34,176 nt of DNA from a candidate division Zixibacteria bacterium RBG_16_53_22 (GCA_001775395.1 MEWP01000010.1:1-34176), one strand, 5' to 3'; positions 8,572 through 17,259 are shown, counted from the first letter of the stretch. Numbers and translations: made by a program. Notes: generated by a model from the letters alone, not told the origin.

Positions 8572-10326
8572 TTATTCGCGGTTAAGATATGATTTGTCCG
8601 AAGTTAGTTGTTGCAACGTGGCGGCCGCTTTGGCCGTGCGCACCAAAGTTTCATAGTGGCGCCGCTGTGCCACCGCCAGGTCCTCGGCCAGGCGCACCAG
8701 TTCAAACGCGGTCGAGCGTCCGTTTTGGAATTCAATAATCCCGATGCGAACCTGCTCCTGGGCGGCGTCAACACCGGCTCTCGCGGCGGCCAGCCGGTTC
8801 TGCCCGTGAGCCAATTCGCGATATGCCGAGCGGACCTGTTCCTCGAGTGCCCGGGATCCCTCAATAAAATGTTGCTGTGAGCCCAAAACCTCGGCTTTCA
8901 ACCTGTCTTTTTCTCCCAGTCCCTTTCGAAGGCCGATTGGAATGACGATTTCCACGCCGATACTCCAGCCCGGGAATTCGCGCTCGGTGGCCTGGCTGAT
9001 GGCGTCGCTGAAATTGCCGCCTCGTGTCGTTATAAGCGTGTCGCCCCCGAAAATGACTTCCCGCGGGGTCCCGGAAAGGCCGCTTCCTTCCAGAGATCCA
9101 ACAAGGTCGACGCTGGGCAGCGATTCCCAGTTAGCGGCCTCGGCAAGGGATTGCGCCGCTTCCATGGAATGTCGGGAGGCTTTGAGGCTGCGGTTGTTCT
9201 TTATGGCGCGGTCGACAAGAATATCCACTGGTTCGATATCGAAATTATCGGGTGGATCGTCGACAGGAACGAAACGTGCCATCCTGGCTCCAGGCCGCAC
9301 TCCAATCAGAGAGGCAAGCTGGTCGGACTGGCGATCGAGTTGTTCCTCGCTGTCGATAAGCGTCAATTCCTGGTCGGCGAGAAAGGCCCGCGCGCTGGCC
9401 ACTTGATTGGGACCGATCAGGCCGGCCTGGGCCCGCAGCTCCGTTTCTCGCAGAAATGAATTGGCGCGGTCACGCGAAAGCAACTGGACAGCATAATTGC
9501 GTTCGGCCGCATAAAGATCCCAGTAGCCTCGTTCCACATCGGCCATGGTATTCAATGCCTGCTGGTCGTAGCGGGCGGTCTCGGCATCGAGTTGTCGTTT
9601 CGACCAGGCCAACTGCTTGCCGGCAGAGGCTGTAAATCCCCGCAAGAGCGGTTGACGGAAGCCGAGGCTTCCAAAGGCGTCAAATTCGGGATTGAGAAAC
9701 GCAAAATCGGAATTTGTCTCCAGGCGGACTGTATTCATGGCCAGCTCGATATCGGTACCAATTGGCAATTCCATTCGCAAGCCGGAGCGGGACATCGTCT
9801 GCTTGAAATGAAGGACCGGCGCTCCGGAAAAGAACGATGCCGTTGGCTCCTCGCGATCGAGATAGTTTAAGTCGAAAAACAGCTCGGGATCGAAGGCGCC
9901 TTTCTCTCGGCGAACCGAGCCGCGCGCGGCCAGATATGATGCCTCCGCCCTGAGCAGCGGTGCCGCGTTCTTCAGGGCGTATTGCCGAGCTTGATCCAAC
10001 GATAGGGGTGTCCCCTGGATTTGTTCGAGGATCACTCGCAAGGCGCTGTCGGGAATAGACGGCGTCTGACCATGAGTCGCATTCAATGGCATGACCGATA
10101 TGCCAATTGCAGTTGCGGCGCAAAGAAGCCAGCGTGGCGAATTATGTCGTAGCCTCGGCTTTGCCAGCCACAATGATTTTAGCGCATGCAGGAAACCGCG
10201 CATTTTAAGGCCAGTCGCCTGGGGGCGGTTAGATATTTCAGGCGGCTCCGCATGCATATTTTCGGTTTGTTGATACAATGTGGCATTCGATTCAGGCCCC
10301 GCGGCCGGGTCGAAATGTCGATACAT
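8572..10326 (-). CDS. TolC-family outer-membrane efflux protein
   Basis: The outer-membrane channel of the tripartite pump. Two outer membrane efflux protein repeats are visible, with long amphipathic helices rich in Ala, Glu, Gln and Arg. Examples are the tracts around ARAFLADQELTLIDSEEQL and the second-half AYRELAHGQNRLAAARAGV. The FELVRLAEDLAVAQ tract near the C-terminus is typical of the family. The protein is unusually long at the N-terminus: from the ATG at 10326, supported by GGGAG 8 nt upstream, about 63 polar residues precede the hydrophobic signal-like segment WLLCAATAIGISV. An internal ATG at 10203 would place the signal near the start but lacks a clear ribosome binding site. It is the first gene of the minus-strand efflux operon. 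Confidence 0.92.
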   Translation of the reverse strand: MYRHFDPAAGPESNATLYQQTENMHAEPPEISNRPQATGLKMRGFLHALKSLWLAKPRLRHNSPRWLLCAATAIGISVMPLNATHGQTPSIPDSALRVILEQIQGTPLSLDQARQYALKNAAPLLRAEASYLAARGSVRREKGAFDPELFFDLNYLDREEPTASFFSGAPVLHFKQTMSRSGLRMELPIGTDIELAMNTVRLETNSDFAFLNPEFDAFGSLGFRQPLLRGFTASAGKQLAWSKRQLDAETARYDQQALNTMADVERGYWDLYAAERNYAVQLLSRDRANSFLRETELRAQAGLIGPNQVASARAFLADQELTLIDSEEQLDRQSDQLASLIGVRPGARMARFVPVDDPPDNFDIEPVDILVDRAIKNNRSLKASRHSMEAAQSLAEAANWESLPSVDLVGSLEGSGLSGTPREVIFGGDTLITTRGGNFSDAISQATEREFPGWSIGVEIVIPIGLRKGLGEKDRLKAEVLGSQQHFIEGSRALEEQVRSAYRELAHGQNRLAAARAGVDAAQEQVRIGIIEFQNGRSTAFELVRLAEDLAVAQRRHYETLVRTAKAAATLQQLTSDKSYLNRE

Positions 10327-10741
10327 TTTGTTGACTCCCTTTTTCTCTTGCTATAACCATCACGGGACAGCATGGTTCCCGCAGTCAGCCTGATTTTTGT
10401 GCCCGGGCATCATTAATTATCAAAAGCATGATTTTCAACGACTTTGGCGCCGCCGGGCGGAAGAGAAGGTGATTATTATGCTCCCCGGCAGAAGGGATTA
10501 TAATCCGATTTTGCGATGGCTGGGGGGTTCCGAAAATGGGGCTCGTAATCTCATTCGGTCAATTGATAAGCAATTCCTCGCTCCGGAACGCCCCTCGACA
10601 ATTGGTTGGGCGGGCGCTCTGAATAATGCAACATATCCTAAACCATGAAAACGTTGCAGATTGAAACGGCATGAGCACAGCCATCTTGACAACAGATAAT
10701 AATAATAATTCTGTCGATATAAGAAGTAAAATGGAGGTTTT
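10327..10741. other. Divergent intergenic region upstream of tolC-like and 10742 genes
   Basis: No gene supported. It must contain the promoters of two divergent units, but no convincing paired -35/-10 was found. A TTGACA at 10686-10691 is followed by an AAT/TAA trinucleotide run (about 10697-10710) rather than a correctly spaced -10 box. An 8-bp palindrome, GCCCGGGC, lies near 10401. The ribosome binding context AATGGAGGTTTTAT before the 10742 start also occurs before the adaptor gene start. Confidence 0.5.
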
Positions 10742-11023
10742 ATGCTCTGGATATTGATGCTTTTGGCTGTGGGCGTATGCGGAATCTTGGGCTTTTATGA
10801 TTCTCTGTATGGTTTCGGTGAACTGATGCGCATGATAAACTCTGGCATTCTCATCCTTCTGTCATTGGGTCTGCTTCTGAGAACATGGGTGAAGAAAAAT
10901 CTCGGGAAAACGGAGAAATTGATGGAAAGAAATCTCGAGCTGGAAAAAAGGGTGGAGGAGCTTTGCCGGCTGGCCAATAATCAGAAGAGAGAAGCGACAC
11001 CATCTCATCACTCGTCTCTTTGA
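10742..11023 (+). CDS. Small membrane protein with two helices and a coiled coil
   Basis: A 93-residue protein not assigned to a family. Residues 1-18 and about 33-48 are hydrophobic, giving a hairpin in the membrane. A charged, heptad-like helix follows (EKLMERNLELEKRVEELC), then a short polar tail. This architecture resembles small phage-shock or cell-envelope proteins, but nothing specific can be claimed. A strong GGAGG lies 5 nt before the ATG. The gene ends 85 bp before the likely start of the prepilin-like gene and both point the same way, so they may be co-transcribed, which would hint at a role at the envelope. Confidence 0.72.
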   Translation: MLWILMLLAVGVCGILGFYDSLYGFGELMRMINSGILILLSLGLLLRTWVKKNLGKTEKLMERNLELEKRVEELCRLANNQKREATPSHHSSL

Positions 11024-11108
11024 CCCGGTTATGATTTTCAAGCCTCCTGGTTTGATCGTCGGAGGCGGGCAGGCATTCGATCTCTCCTCGCCGAGGAATC
11101 TGCACACC

Positions 11109-11915
11109 ATGACACACGGAAATAAAGGGATGACATTGTTGGAGCTGGCGATAGGAATATTGCTCACCGGCATAGTATTGTCCGCGGCTTTTTCATTATA
11201 CATTACCCAACAAAAGCAGTTGATAATTCAGGATGAGATTACCGATGTGCAGTCCAATATCCGGGCGGCGACTGCCGAGCTGGCCACCCAGATCCGCCTG
11301 GCCGGGTTCGAGCTTCCCGAGGGCTTACAGGCCATACAGGCCTACAATACAAATCCCGACACCATAATATTAACCTATGCCTCTCCTGATTTTAGCCAAG
11401 TCAAGACGGAGCATCAAATGCCAGACCCCTATTCCGTTTTGCAATGCGATGGGCATGACCTATCCAACCTCAGGGATAATGAATGGGTTTATATAGCTGA
11501 TCCCATTTTAGGAATGGGTGAATATTTCCTGGCCACGGCGGTTGATTACTCATCCTCCAGTATCCAACACGGCACCATGGCACTCAGTCATTCATACCCG
11601 CCAGACAGCAGGATTCTGAAGATCATGCAATTCAAATACTACGTCGACATGTCCGACTCCAGTCACCCGAATCTAATGCGCCAGGTCAATAATGAAGCGC
11701 CCCAAGTATTCGCGGAAAATATCACAGATATGCAGTTCCGATACAGTTTATCATCACTAAATGTCGTGGATGTCCCCATAATCGATAACATGATCAGAGA
11801 GGTGCTGATATCGGTCGCTGCCAGGACCGATAAGCCGGATCAGGATTTTCAGAATCAATATAGAAGGAGAACTTTGACCACAAGTGTCAAAGTCCGGAAT
11901 CTCGGCATTAATTGA
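11109..11915 (+). CDS. Prepilin-type N-methylation protein (PilW-like minor pseudopilin)
   Basis: Carries a type IV prepilin leader: seven residues ending in Gly, then the processing site NKG|MTLLELAIG with Glu at mature position 5 and a following hydrophobic helix. A prepilin peptidase would cleave after Gly7 and methylate the new N-terminus. The 268-residue size and mostly beta C-terminal part (RVLISVAARTDKPD-like tract, ending RRRTLTTSVKVRN) match PilW-type minor pilins that prime pilus or type II pseudopilus assembly. The ATG at 11109 is preferred over 11031 because it gives a normal short leader and GAGGAA lies upstream. No other pilin or assembly genes are nearby, so its machinery must be encoded elsewhere. 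Confidence 0.82.
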   Translation: MTHGNKGMTLLELAIGILLTGIVLSAAFSLYITQQKQLIIQDEITDVQSNIRAATAELATQIRLAGFELPEGLQAIQAYNTNPDTIILTYASPDFSQVKTEHQMPDPYSVLQCDGHDLSNLRDNEWVYIADPILGMGEYFLATAVDYSSSSIQHGTMALSHSYPPDSRILKIMQFKYYVDMSDSSHPNLMRQVNNEAPQVFAENITDMQFRYSLSSLNVVDVPIIDNMIREVLISVAARTDKPDQDFQNQYRRRTLTTSVKVRNLGIN

Positions 11916-12384
11916 ACAGCGGTCTTGAAGAACGCGAAAGCATAGCCCTTCCTGATAGTTAATGGGTCAATCATTAGTCCTCCAACGCTAATAATCGCTC
12001 GCAGCAAATATATCGCTGCGATATATGTCAGGCGATATCGCAATTGGTCATACCGTCAAATTTCGAATATCCGGTTGTATACACACTTTAAAAATTAAAA
12101 CCAAGTCTGGGCTTACCTGAGGAAGCCCTATCATATCTTATTTCTTGGCTTCAGGGCATAGCCATCGTCTTGGCATCACATTTTTGGCAATTCCAGGCAC
12201 ACCTGCCGACTCCGAATCGCATTTTATCGCCGCAGAGCCACCCGAGCGCCGATTCGGGCGGCACTTTTTGCTTGGCGGGTCAGCGGTTGACCCGTATTAT
12301 CAATTGGACGTCGTGAATAATATGAATGCGGGCGGTTTTTGAGCGTTTGGCCGGTAAGGAAACAAAGTGTTGAGGGAATATCAG
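11916..12384. other. Regulatory intergenic region upstream of the FAH-family gene
   Basis: No gene supported. It holds two adjacent palindromes (12008-12041, listed separately) and a short hairpin, GGGCTT (12109-12114) with AAGCCC (12123-12128), lacking a T-run. A TTG-started frame at 12145-12342 has no ribosome binding site and an unlikely composition. Confidence 0.5.
12008..12041. promoter_or_regulatory. Pair of palindromes sharing a GCGATAT core, operator-like
   Basis: ATATATCGC-T-GCGATATAT (12008-12026) is a perfect 19-bp palindrome. Five bases later GCGATATCGC (12032-12041) is a perfect 10-bp palindrome with the same GCGATAT core. Closely spaced dimer sites of this kind usually bind a repressor or activator. 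The nearest downstream gene is the FAH-family enzyme at 12385. No regulator gene is adjacent, so the binder is unknown. Confidence 0.45.
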
Positions 12385-13155
12385 ATGGACAAATTCGTGC
12401 GCATAAGAACAGATAAGGGTGTCAGTTGGGGTATTACCGATGGGGCTCGTATCGAGTTGATCGATAATGCGCCTTGGCATGCTTATAAAAATATCGGTGA
12501 GACGGTTCCGTTTGAATATTCCAGCCTGGCCTCTCCGGTGATTCCGTCCAAACTGGTATTTATCGGCCTAAACTATAAAGATCATATAAAGGATATCCAA
12601 CTCTCGAATGGCATTCCCGATGAGCCGATTATCTTTATGAAGCCGCCGACTGCCGTTATCGGGCCGAACGATGACATTCCCCATTACTCCTGGCTGGACC
12701 GGATCGATTTCGAGGGTGAACTCGCAGCGGTGATCGGCAAAAAAATATTCCGCGCCAATCCGCATCAGGCCAGGGATTCCATCCTCGGTTTCACATGCGT
12801 CAATGATATCACCGCGCGCAATGTCCAGCGGAAAGACGGGCAATGGACCCGGGCCAAGAGTTTCGATGGTTTCTGCCCGGTCGGCCCCTGGATTAGTGTC
12901 GGCATAGACCCGTTGGACTTATTGATTGAAACAAGAGTCGATGATGTGGTAAAGCAATCGTCGCGAACATCACAACAGATATGGAATATCTATGAATTAG
13001 TGGCGTTCATTTCCGGCATAATGACGCTTTTTCCGGGAGATCTCATTTCGAGCGGAACTCCCCTGGGAACGGGCCCGCTGGCGCCGGGAGACCAGGTCAG
13101 CGTGACCATCCAGGATATCGGCACGCTCAAGAACGGCGTCGTCTATACGTCGTAA
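12385..13155 (+). CDS. Fumarylacetoacetate hydrolase (FAH)-family enzyme
   Basis: FAH-family enzymes cleave or decarboxylate beta-keto and acylpyruvate-type acids with a divalent metal. The N-terminal FIGLNYKDHI, the central FEGELAAVIGK with its metal-binding acidic residues, the NDITARNVQRKDGQW tract and the C-terminal GDLISSGTPLGTGPLAPGD are hallmark segments. The 256-residue length matches single-domain members such as FAHD1-like hydrolases and HpcE-type isomerases; the exact substrate is undetermined. The ATG at 12385 follows AGGGA at 7-8 nt; a GTG at 12367 is possible but has no better site. The gene converges tail to tail with the glutamate mutase fusion gene, 7 bp apart. Whether it acts in the same pathway is unknown. 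Confidence 0.9.
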   Translation: MDKFVRIRTDKGVSWGITDGARIELIDNAPWHAYKNIGETVPFEYSSLASPVIPSKLVFIGLNYKDHIKDIQLSNGIPDEPIIFMKPPTAVIGPNDDIPHYSWLDRIDFEGELAAVIGKKIFRANPHQARDSILGFTCVNDITARNVQRKDGQWTRAKSFDGFCPVGPWISVGIDPLDLLIETRVDDVVKQSSRTSQQIWNIYELVAFISGIMTLFPGDLISSGTPLGTGPLAPGDQVSVTIQDIGTLKNGVVYTS

Positions 13156-13162
13156 AGCCCGC

Positions 13163-15103
13163 TCAATTGACATAGACGCCGTCAAGCGGCCAACGCTGGT
13201 AATCGTTCTTCCAGATTCGCGTCAGGTCCTGTTCGATGACCTGGGATGTTTTGGAAATTCGCTGTTTGAGCATTCGCTGATGCATCTTCTCGAGATGGAA
13301 ATCGATTATATCCTGATCAAAAGGCAACAACTGGGGGTTCATGAATCTTATGGCGCCGTTGCAATCTCGGCCGGCGACAAGCTTGTTCTTATTGAATGTG
13401 CTTGGCGAAAATGGAACATCCAGTATCCCTTCCTGAAAAGCCCGGATCGCGCCTTTGGCCAGCGAACCCTGACCGAGAATTTCGATCGACTGCATCACGG
13501 CGGTAACTTGTCTTTCGAGGATGCGAACTTCCTGCTGAATCATGTCGATATCAGGCTTGGTATCCCGGGCAGCCTTGACACCTCTTAAAGTAATCTGCAG
13601 AGCCTCGGCGTTGTCCTCTTTGGCAGGGATATGAATGGCCTCGACCGGGGTCTTGACCATGAATTTGGTGGCCTTGGCCAGGGTCCCCGTTATCGAGGAA
13701 TTGAAAATCATTTCGCGGGCCTTATCGACATCTTTCGGGAAGGCTGCCATGTAGTGATGGTATACGGTCGAAACGGTGCAATTGGGATATCCGTATTTGG
13801 AAAGATAGCCCCGAGTCAATTTATCGAGAACGCGGATGGCGGCGATATCCTGCGAGCGATTCCCTTGTTCGGCGACACTGACGCTGATGCACGAAACCCC
13901 CGATTTAGCGGCTAGAACGGCCTGGACAATATTGATGCAGATCGCGATTGTGGGTTCGATCAGGCTGGTGGTGAGAGGCCCGAAATATTCCCGATTGATG
14001 ATGACCCCGTAATTTTTATTGTACCACTCGGCCAACTTGTCGACATATTTCCACAGCTTCAAGCTGGTTACCGGGGAGGTCAACTTATCATAGGGATAGA
14101 GGTAGCAAATGAATCCCCCCTCGACCGAACTGGCACCGCCGGCCAGGCCGATTTCATAGGTCAGCCGGTGGTCCGGCGAACCGGCCCGAATCTGGAAAGG
14201 CGTATCGATGGCCTGAAGAATCTCCTCCATGCCCTGGACACCATGTATCGGCACGGGGTATCCGTTTAGAAACGACACCTTGCCTTTCTCGGTCCTCAAG
14301 ACGCCGGCTTCGGCCATAGCATACATGTTTTTCCGGCTGGCGGCATCGAGCTGTATGGACGAGACGTCCAGTCCATTTTCCCGCAGGTATTTCAAGATTG
14401 ATATTTCGTCGCTCACATGAGCCACGCCCGTGCGCGGCTGCAGAAGAGGTCGGTAGTCGCCCGCCTGGCTGTCAGTTATCAGTTTGTGCAGGTTTTTGGC
14501 CAGGTTGCCGTGGTTTTTCTTGATATCGGTCTCCAGGACTTTCAACCCGGTCGGCCACGATGCCAGGACCTCGTTCCTGATCGCTTGAAATTCCTGATCG
14601 GTCATTTTGTCATCGGTGACCGTATCCAAATAAGGGATTTCTATCGGCGTGTCGATATCCTGACGGTTAACCTCTCTTTTCTTGATACCCAGATTATGAA
14701 AATCCTTCATCAGATTTTCGAGAATCGTTTCCCAGGTGACCGGCTTGGGTGCGACGAAACTAAAACCCATCTGCATGAATTTCTTCACGATGGCGTGCCC
14801 ATCCTCTTTGACAGAGAGGTTGCCGCCGAGATACCAAACCCTGGGGCTGTCGCCACCCATCTGAAATGCGCTCAGCTTGCGCGGGAAATCCTCGAAATAT
14901 AATTCCGAATGCCCGTTATTGCACGATATGAATATGGCGTCGAAATTCTTGGCATGATAGAAGAAATCATCGAGGGAGTTGCCGATCCCGATATTTTTGA
15001 CAAGGAATCCGGCCTCCCTGAAAGCGATAGTCAACAGCGCCATGCCGACTGAATGAATGTCGTCGCCGACGCTGCCGATGAGCAAACGGTACGATTTATT
15101 CAT
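13163..15103 (-). CDS. Fused glutamate (methylaspartate) mutase, S and E subunits in one chain
   Basis: Adenosylcobalamin-dependent interconversion of L-glutamate and (2S,3S)-3-methylaspartate. Residues 1-135 form the B12-binding S-type domain with the base-off motif D15-x-H17-x-x-G20. A linker follows to about 185. Residues 185-646 match the E (catalytic) subunit. The residues known to bind substrate in Clostridium GlmE have counterparts at the expected spacing: R224, R257 and R306 (arginine claw), E328, Y334 and Y338. Activity is therefore likely. Most bacteria encode S and E as separate genes with a MutL/GlmL activator; no activator is in this window. ATG 15103 follows GAAGAG; a TTG two codons upstream is possible. 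It lies 47 bp behind the racemase gene and is probably co-transcribed with it. Its name in the literature would be glmES/mamA-glmE-like. Confidence 0.93.
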   Translation of the reverse strand: MNKSYRLLIGSVGDDIHSVGMALLTIAFREAGFLVKNIGIGNSLDDFFYHAKNFDAIFISCNNGHSELYFEDFPRKLSAFQMGGDSPRVWYLGGNLSVKEDGHAIVKKFMQMGFSFVAPKPVTWETILENLMKDFHNLGIKKREVNRQDIDTPIEIPYLDTVTDDKMTDQEFQAIRNEVLASWPTGLKVLETDIKKNHGNLAKNLHKLITDSQAGDYRPLLQPRTGVAHVSDEISILKYLRENGLDVSSIQLDAASRKNMYAMAEAGVLRTEKGKVSFLNGYPVPIHGVQGMEEILQAIDTPFQIRAGSPDHRLTYEIGLAGGASSVEGGFICYLYPYDKLTSPVTSLKLWKYVDKLAEWYNKNYGVIINREYFGPLTTSLIEPTIAICINIVQAVLAAKSGVSCISVSVAEQGNRSQDIAAIRVLDKLTRGYLSKYGYPNCTVSTVYHHYMAAFPKDVDKAREMIFNSSITGTLAKATKFMVKTPVEAIHIPAKEDNAEALQITLRGVKAARDTKPDIDMIQQEVRILERQVTAVMQSIEILGQGSLAKGAIRAFQEGILDVPFSPSTFNKNKLVAGRDCNGAIRFMNPQLLPFDQDIIDFHLEKMHQRMLKQRISKTSQVIEQDLTRIWKNDYQRWPLDGVYVN

Positions 15104-15150
15104 ACTCAAACTCTTCGGTAAAATGTATCAAAATTGGCAAATTAACTTCC

Positions 15151-15876
15151 CTATAAAGAGTATATCGCCGCGTCCAGGCAATTGTTAACGGCCGTCTTCA
15201 CCAGGACATCGATCGAATCGACCAGCGGGACAGGCACATCCTCCTGCCTTATCACCAGCGGCAATTCGGAACATCCGGCGATAATCGCCTCTGCGCCCTG
15301 GGCGATCAATATTTCGACCGCCGTCATGAATCTTCTTTTCGGCTCACCGGTTACGTGTCCCGTCTTGATTCCCCATTCCTCATAAATGGGCTCGGTGAAA
15401 TAGCGCTTCTGATCGGCCTCGTTCAAAATCGTGGTTTCGATCCCCACGGCTTTGAATTGGTCCTGGAACAAGCCCAGAGTGATAGCTCCAGTCGAGGCTA
15501 TCACGCCTGCTTTTTTGACATGCGGGAGTATGGTCTTAGTGTGGCAGGCTGTTTCCGAAAGCACGTTGATGATCGATGCTTTAGACTGTTCCTGAAGCCG
15601 TTCGTGGAAATAGTGCGATGTAATGCAGGCGATGATTATATAATCGACGTCGAGCTCGTTGAGCAGCCTGATCGATCTCTGAAGCTCCGGCAGGGGGCTG
15701 GGCCCGCCGTATAGAATACCGCCGGTGCGGTCCGGAATGGCCGAATTATTATGGACAAAGATTTCAATATATTCCTGATCGGTCTTGGCCGGGGTCAATT
15801 GAACCACGCGATCGAGCATATATGCGCCGGCAACGGAACCCATTCCGCCAATAATCCCCAGTTTTTTACGGCTCAT
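15151..15876 (-). CDS. Aspartate/glutamate racemase-family protein
   Basis: Cofactor-independent amino acid racemase fold, 241 residues, normal length. It begins with KLGIIGGMGSVAG, the family N-terminus. Both catalytic cysteines of the two-base mechanism are present: C84 in IIACITSHYF and C202 in AGCSELPLV. The first motif deviates from the usual CNT to CIT, so substrate preference may differ. TTGGAGA lies 7 nt before the ATG. It precedes the glutamate mutase fusion gene in the same direction. The pairing suggests it supplies or removes a stereoisomer of glutamate, aspartate or methylaspartate for the mutase. That role is inference. Alternatives within the family include hydantoin racemase and maleate isomerase, but two Cys and GCSE favour an Asp/Glu-type racemase. 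Confidence 0.9.
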   Translation of the reverse strand: MSRKKLGIIGGMGSVAGAYMLDRVVQLTPAKTDQEYIEIFVHNNSAIPDRTGGILYGGPSPLPELQRSIRLLNELDVDYIIIACITSHYFHERLQEQSKASIINVLSETACHTKTILPHVKKAGVIASTGAITLGLFQDQFKAVGIETTILNEADQKRYFTEPIYEEWGIKTGHVTGEPKRRFMTAVEILIAQGAEAIIAGCSELPLVIRQEDVPVPLVDSIDVLVKTAVNNCLDAAIYSL

Positions 15877-15974
15877 TAAAGATTCTCCAAAAGAAAGATA
15901 AGATTACCATCTATTCCAGCAATTAGCCTTTAACTGCGAGTATATTTTGGATATTAAGGTTTTTGGTCGCGTTC

Positions 15975-16569
15975 TTATTCTATCAACATAAAATGCAGGA
16001 GTCCGCAACACCTCTGCAAAATGGCCTTGACATAATAAGTTCTCGTGTCCCAATAATCAAGCTTTTTCAGAAGGCCGGTCTGGCGATTTAAGCCTGTAAC
16101 TATCCGGCCCTTACAAGGTTTCTTATCGGCAAGTTCGAACGAATCCATGAACAATGGCATCACAACGGCGGTTCCCGGTCTCGAGGATGCCCAGGGGAGA
16201 TGAAAATCGAGCATTTTCCTCGAATCCCTTTACCTGCCGGACAACCGGCTCAAGCTGTTGATGATCGATGATGGCAACCTTGCCGGTCCCGCCAGTGGCC
16301 GTGACGATTGCCGCTGAAAATCCCGTTCTTCGCATAAGAATCTCCACTATCTGACAAAAGTGCTCGACTTCAAAGTCACCCCATTCCGCCCAACCATTTA
16401 TGCGGCCATGATCACGCCAATAGCATGATATTTTATGCTTGACGATTTGGCAGGCCATCGAGTAATTTTTGGTCCTCAGGATAATCAGTTTGCCGCCCTT
16501 GAGATCGAATGGGCTTGACGGCACATTGGTTGGATTTTGACTGAATGCAGACTTTAGAGGTTTGAACAA
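15975..16569 (-). pseudogene. Unidentified ORF pair, possibly one frameshifted gene
   Basis: Two overlapping minus-strand frames look protein-like. The first (16569-16123, TTG start) gives 148 residues including KLIILRTKNYSMACQIVKH and GFSAAIVTATGGTGKVAIID. The second (16214-15975) gives 79 residues including LLKKLDYWDTRTYYVKAIL. They differ by one frame and overlap by 92 bp, which fits either one gene with a frameshift or two overlapping genes. I recognise no family. GAGG stands only 3 nt before the second ATG. The first start lies back to back with the response regulator start at 16570. The stop is 98 bp before the racemase gene, so it could belong to that transcript. Reality of the gene is uncertain. 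Confidence 0.35.
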
Positions 16570-17259
16570 TTGGCGAAAATTCGAGTGCTATTAATCGAAG
16601 ATAACCGCCTGTTGCGAGAAGGCATGGATGCCATGCTCAACGAGCAGCCGGATATCAAGGCTCTATCGGCATCCGGCAATGGCGATGCCTTTGAAAAAGC
16701 AAAGAAGCTGAAACCGCATGTTGTCCTCCTGGATCTCGGGCTGAAGAGTCAGAACAGCCTTAAGGTGGTGGAACAGATAAAGAAGAGATTTCCCGGAACG
16801 GAGGTCGTTGTGATGGATCTGATCCCGGTGCATTCCGATGTCGTCGAATTTGTGAAGGCCGGGGTTTCGGGTTTCATTCTCAAAGATGCCACTCTTGACG
16901 ATTTCTTGCACACTATCAGGTTGGTCGCCCAAGGATCAAAGGTCCTTCCTCCGCCTCTAACCGATTCCCTGTTTTCCCATATTGTCGAGCACGCTGTCCA
17001 AGCCGGGAAGGTAGATCGCTTGATAGAATCTGTCCGCATGACCAAGCGAGAGCAGGACGTAATCGATTTAATAGCCCTTGGACGAAGCAACAAGGAAATC
17101 GCCGCGGAACTAAATATTGCCATTCACACAGTTAAGAGTCATGTACACCATATCCTGGAGAAGCTGGCCCTGCACACGCGGCTTGAGTTGGCCAGTTTCG
17201 CGCATACCAAAGGCATGGTCAGCAAGACCTCCCGCCGCAAACTCGAGAATCGCCTATAG
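16570..17259 (+). CDS. NarL/FixJ-type response regulator with atypical switch residue
   Basis: A two-component transcription regulator: receiver domain at residues 1-120 and a LuxR-type helix-turn-helix at about 160-225 (TKREQDVIDLIALGRSNKEI, then HTVKSHVHHILEKL). The acidic pocket E10-D11, phospho-acceptor D55 and conserved K105 (FILKDAT) are intact. The usual Ser/Thr switch residue is an aspartate (D83 in VVVMDLIP, aligned with NarL VVFSVSN), so the phosphorylation-driven conformational change may differ. It starts with TTG at 16570, with AGAGG 9-10 nt upstream. No histidine kinase gene is nearby, making it an orphan regulator. Targets are unknown; the nearest candidate is the downstream promoter at 17305. 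Confidence 0.92.
   Translation: MAKIRVLLIEDNRLLREGMDAMLNEQPDIKALSASGNGDAFEKAKKLKPHVVLLDLGLKSQNSLKVVEQIKKRFPGTEVVVMDLIPVHSDVVEFVKAGVSGFILKDATLDDFLHTIRLVAQGSKVLPPPLTDSLFSHIVEHAVQAGKVDRLIESVRMTKREQDVIDLIALGRSNKEIAAELNIAIHTVKSHVHHILEKLALHTRLELASFAHTKGMVSKTSRRKLENRL

Noticed and set aside
12145-12342. TTG-started frame of 65 codons before the FAH-family gene
   Set aside because: No ribosome binding site and unlikely composition.
15877-16569. Possible cobalamin riboswitch ahead of the racemase/glutamate mutase genes (a GCCACTG string near 16300)
   Set aside because: Only the short string is present; the rest of the B12-box and conserved core were not found, and it lies within a protein-like frame.
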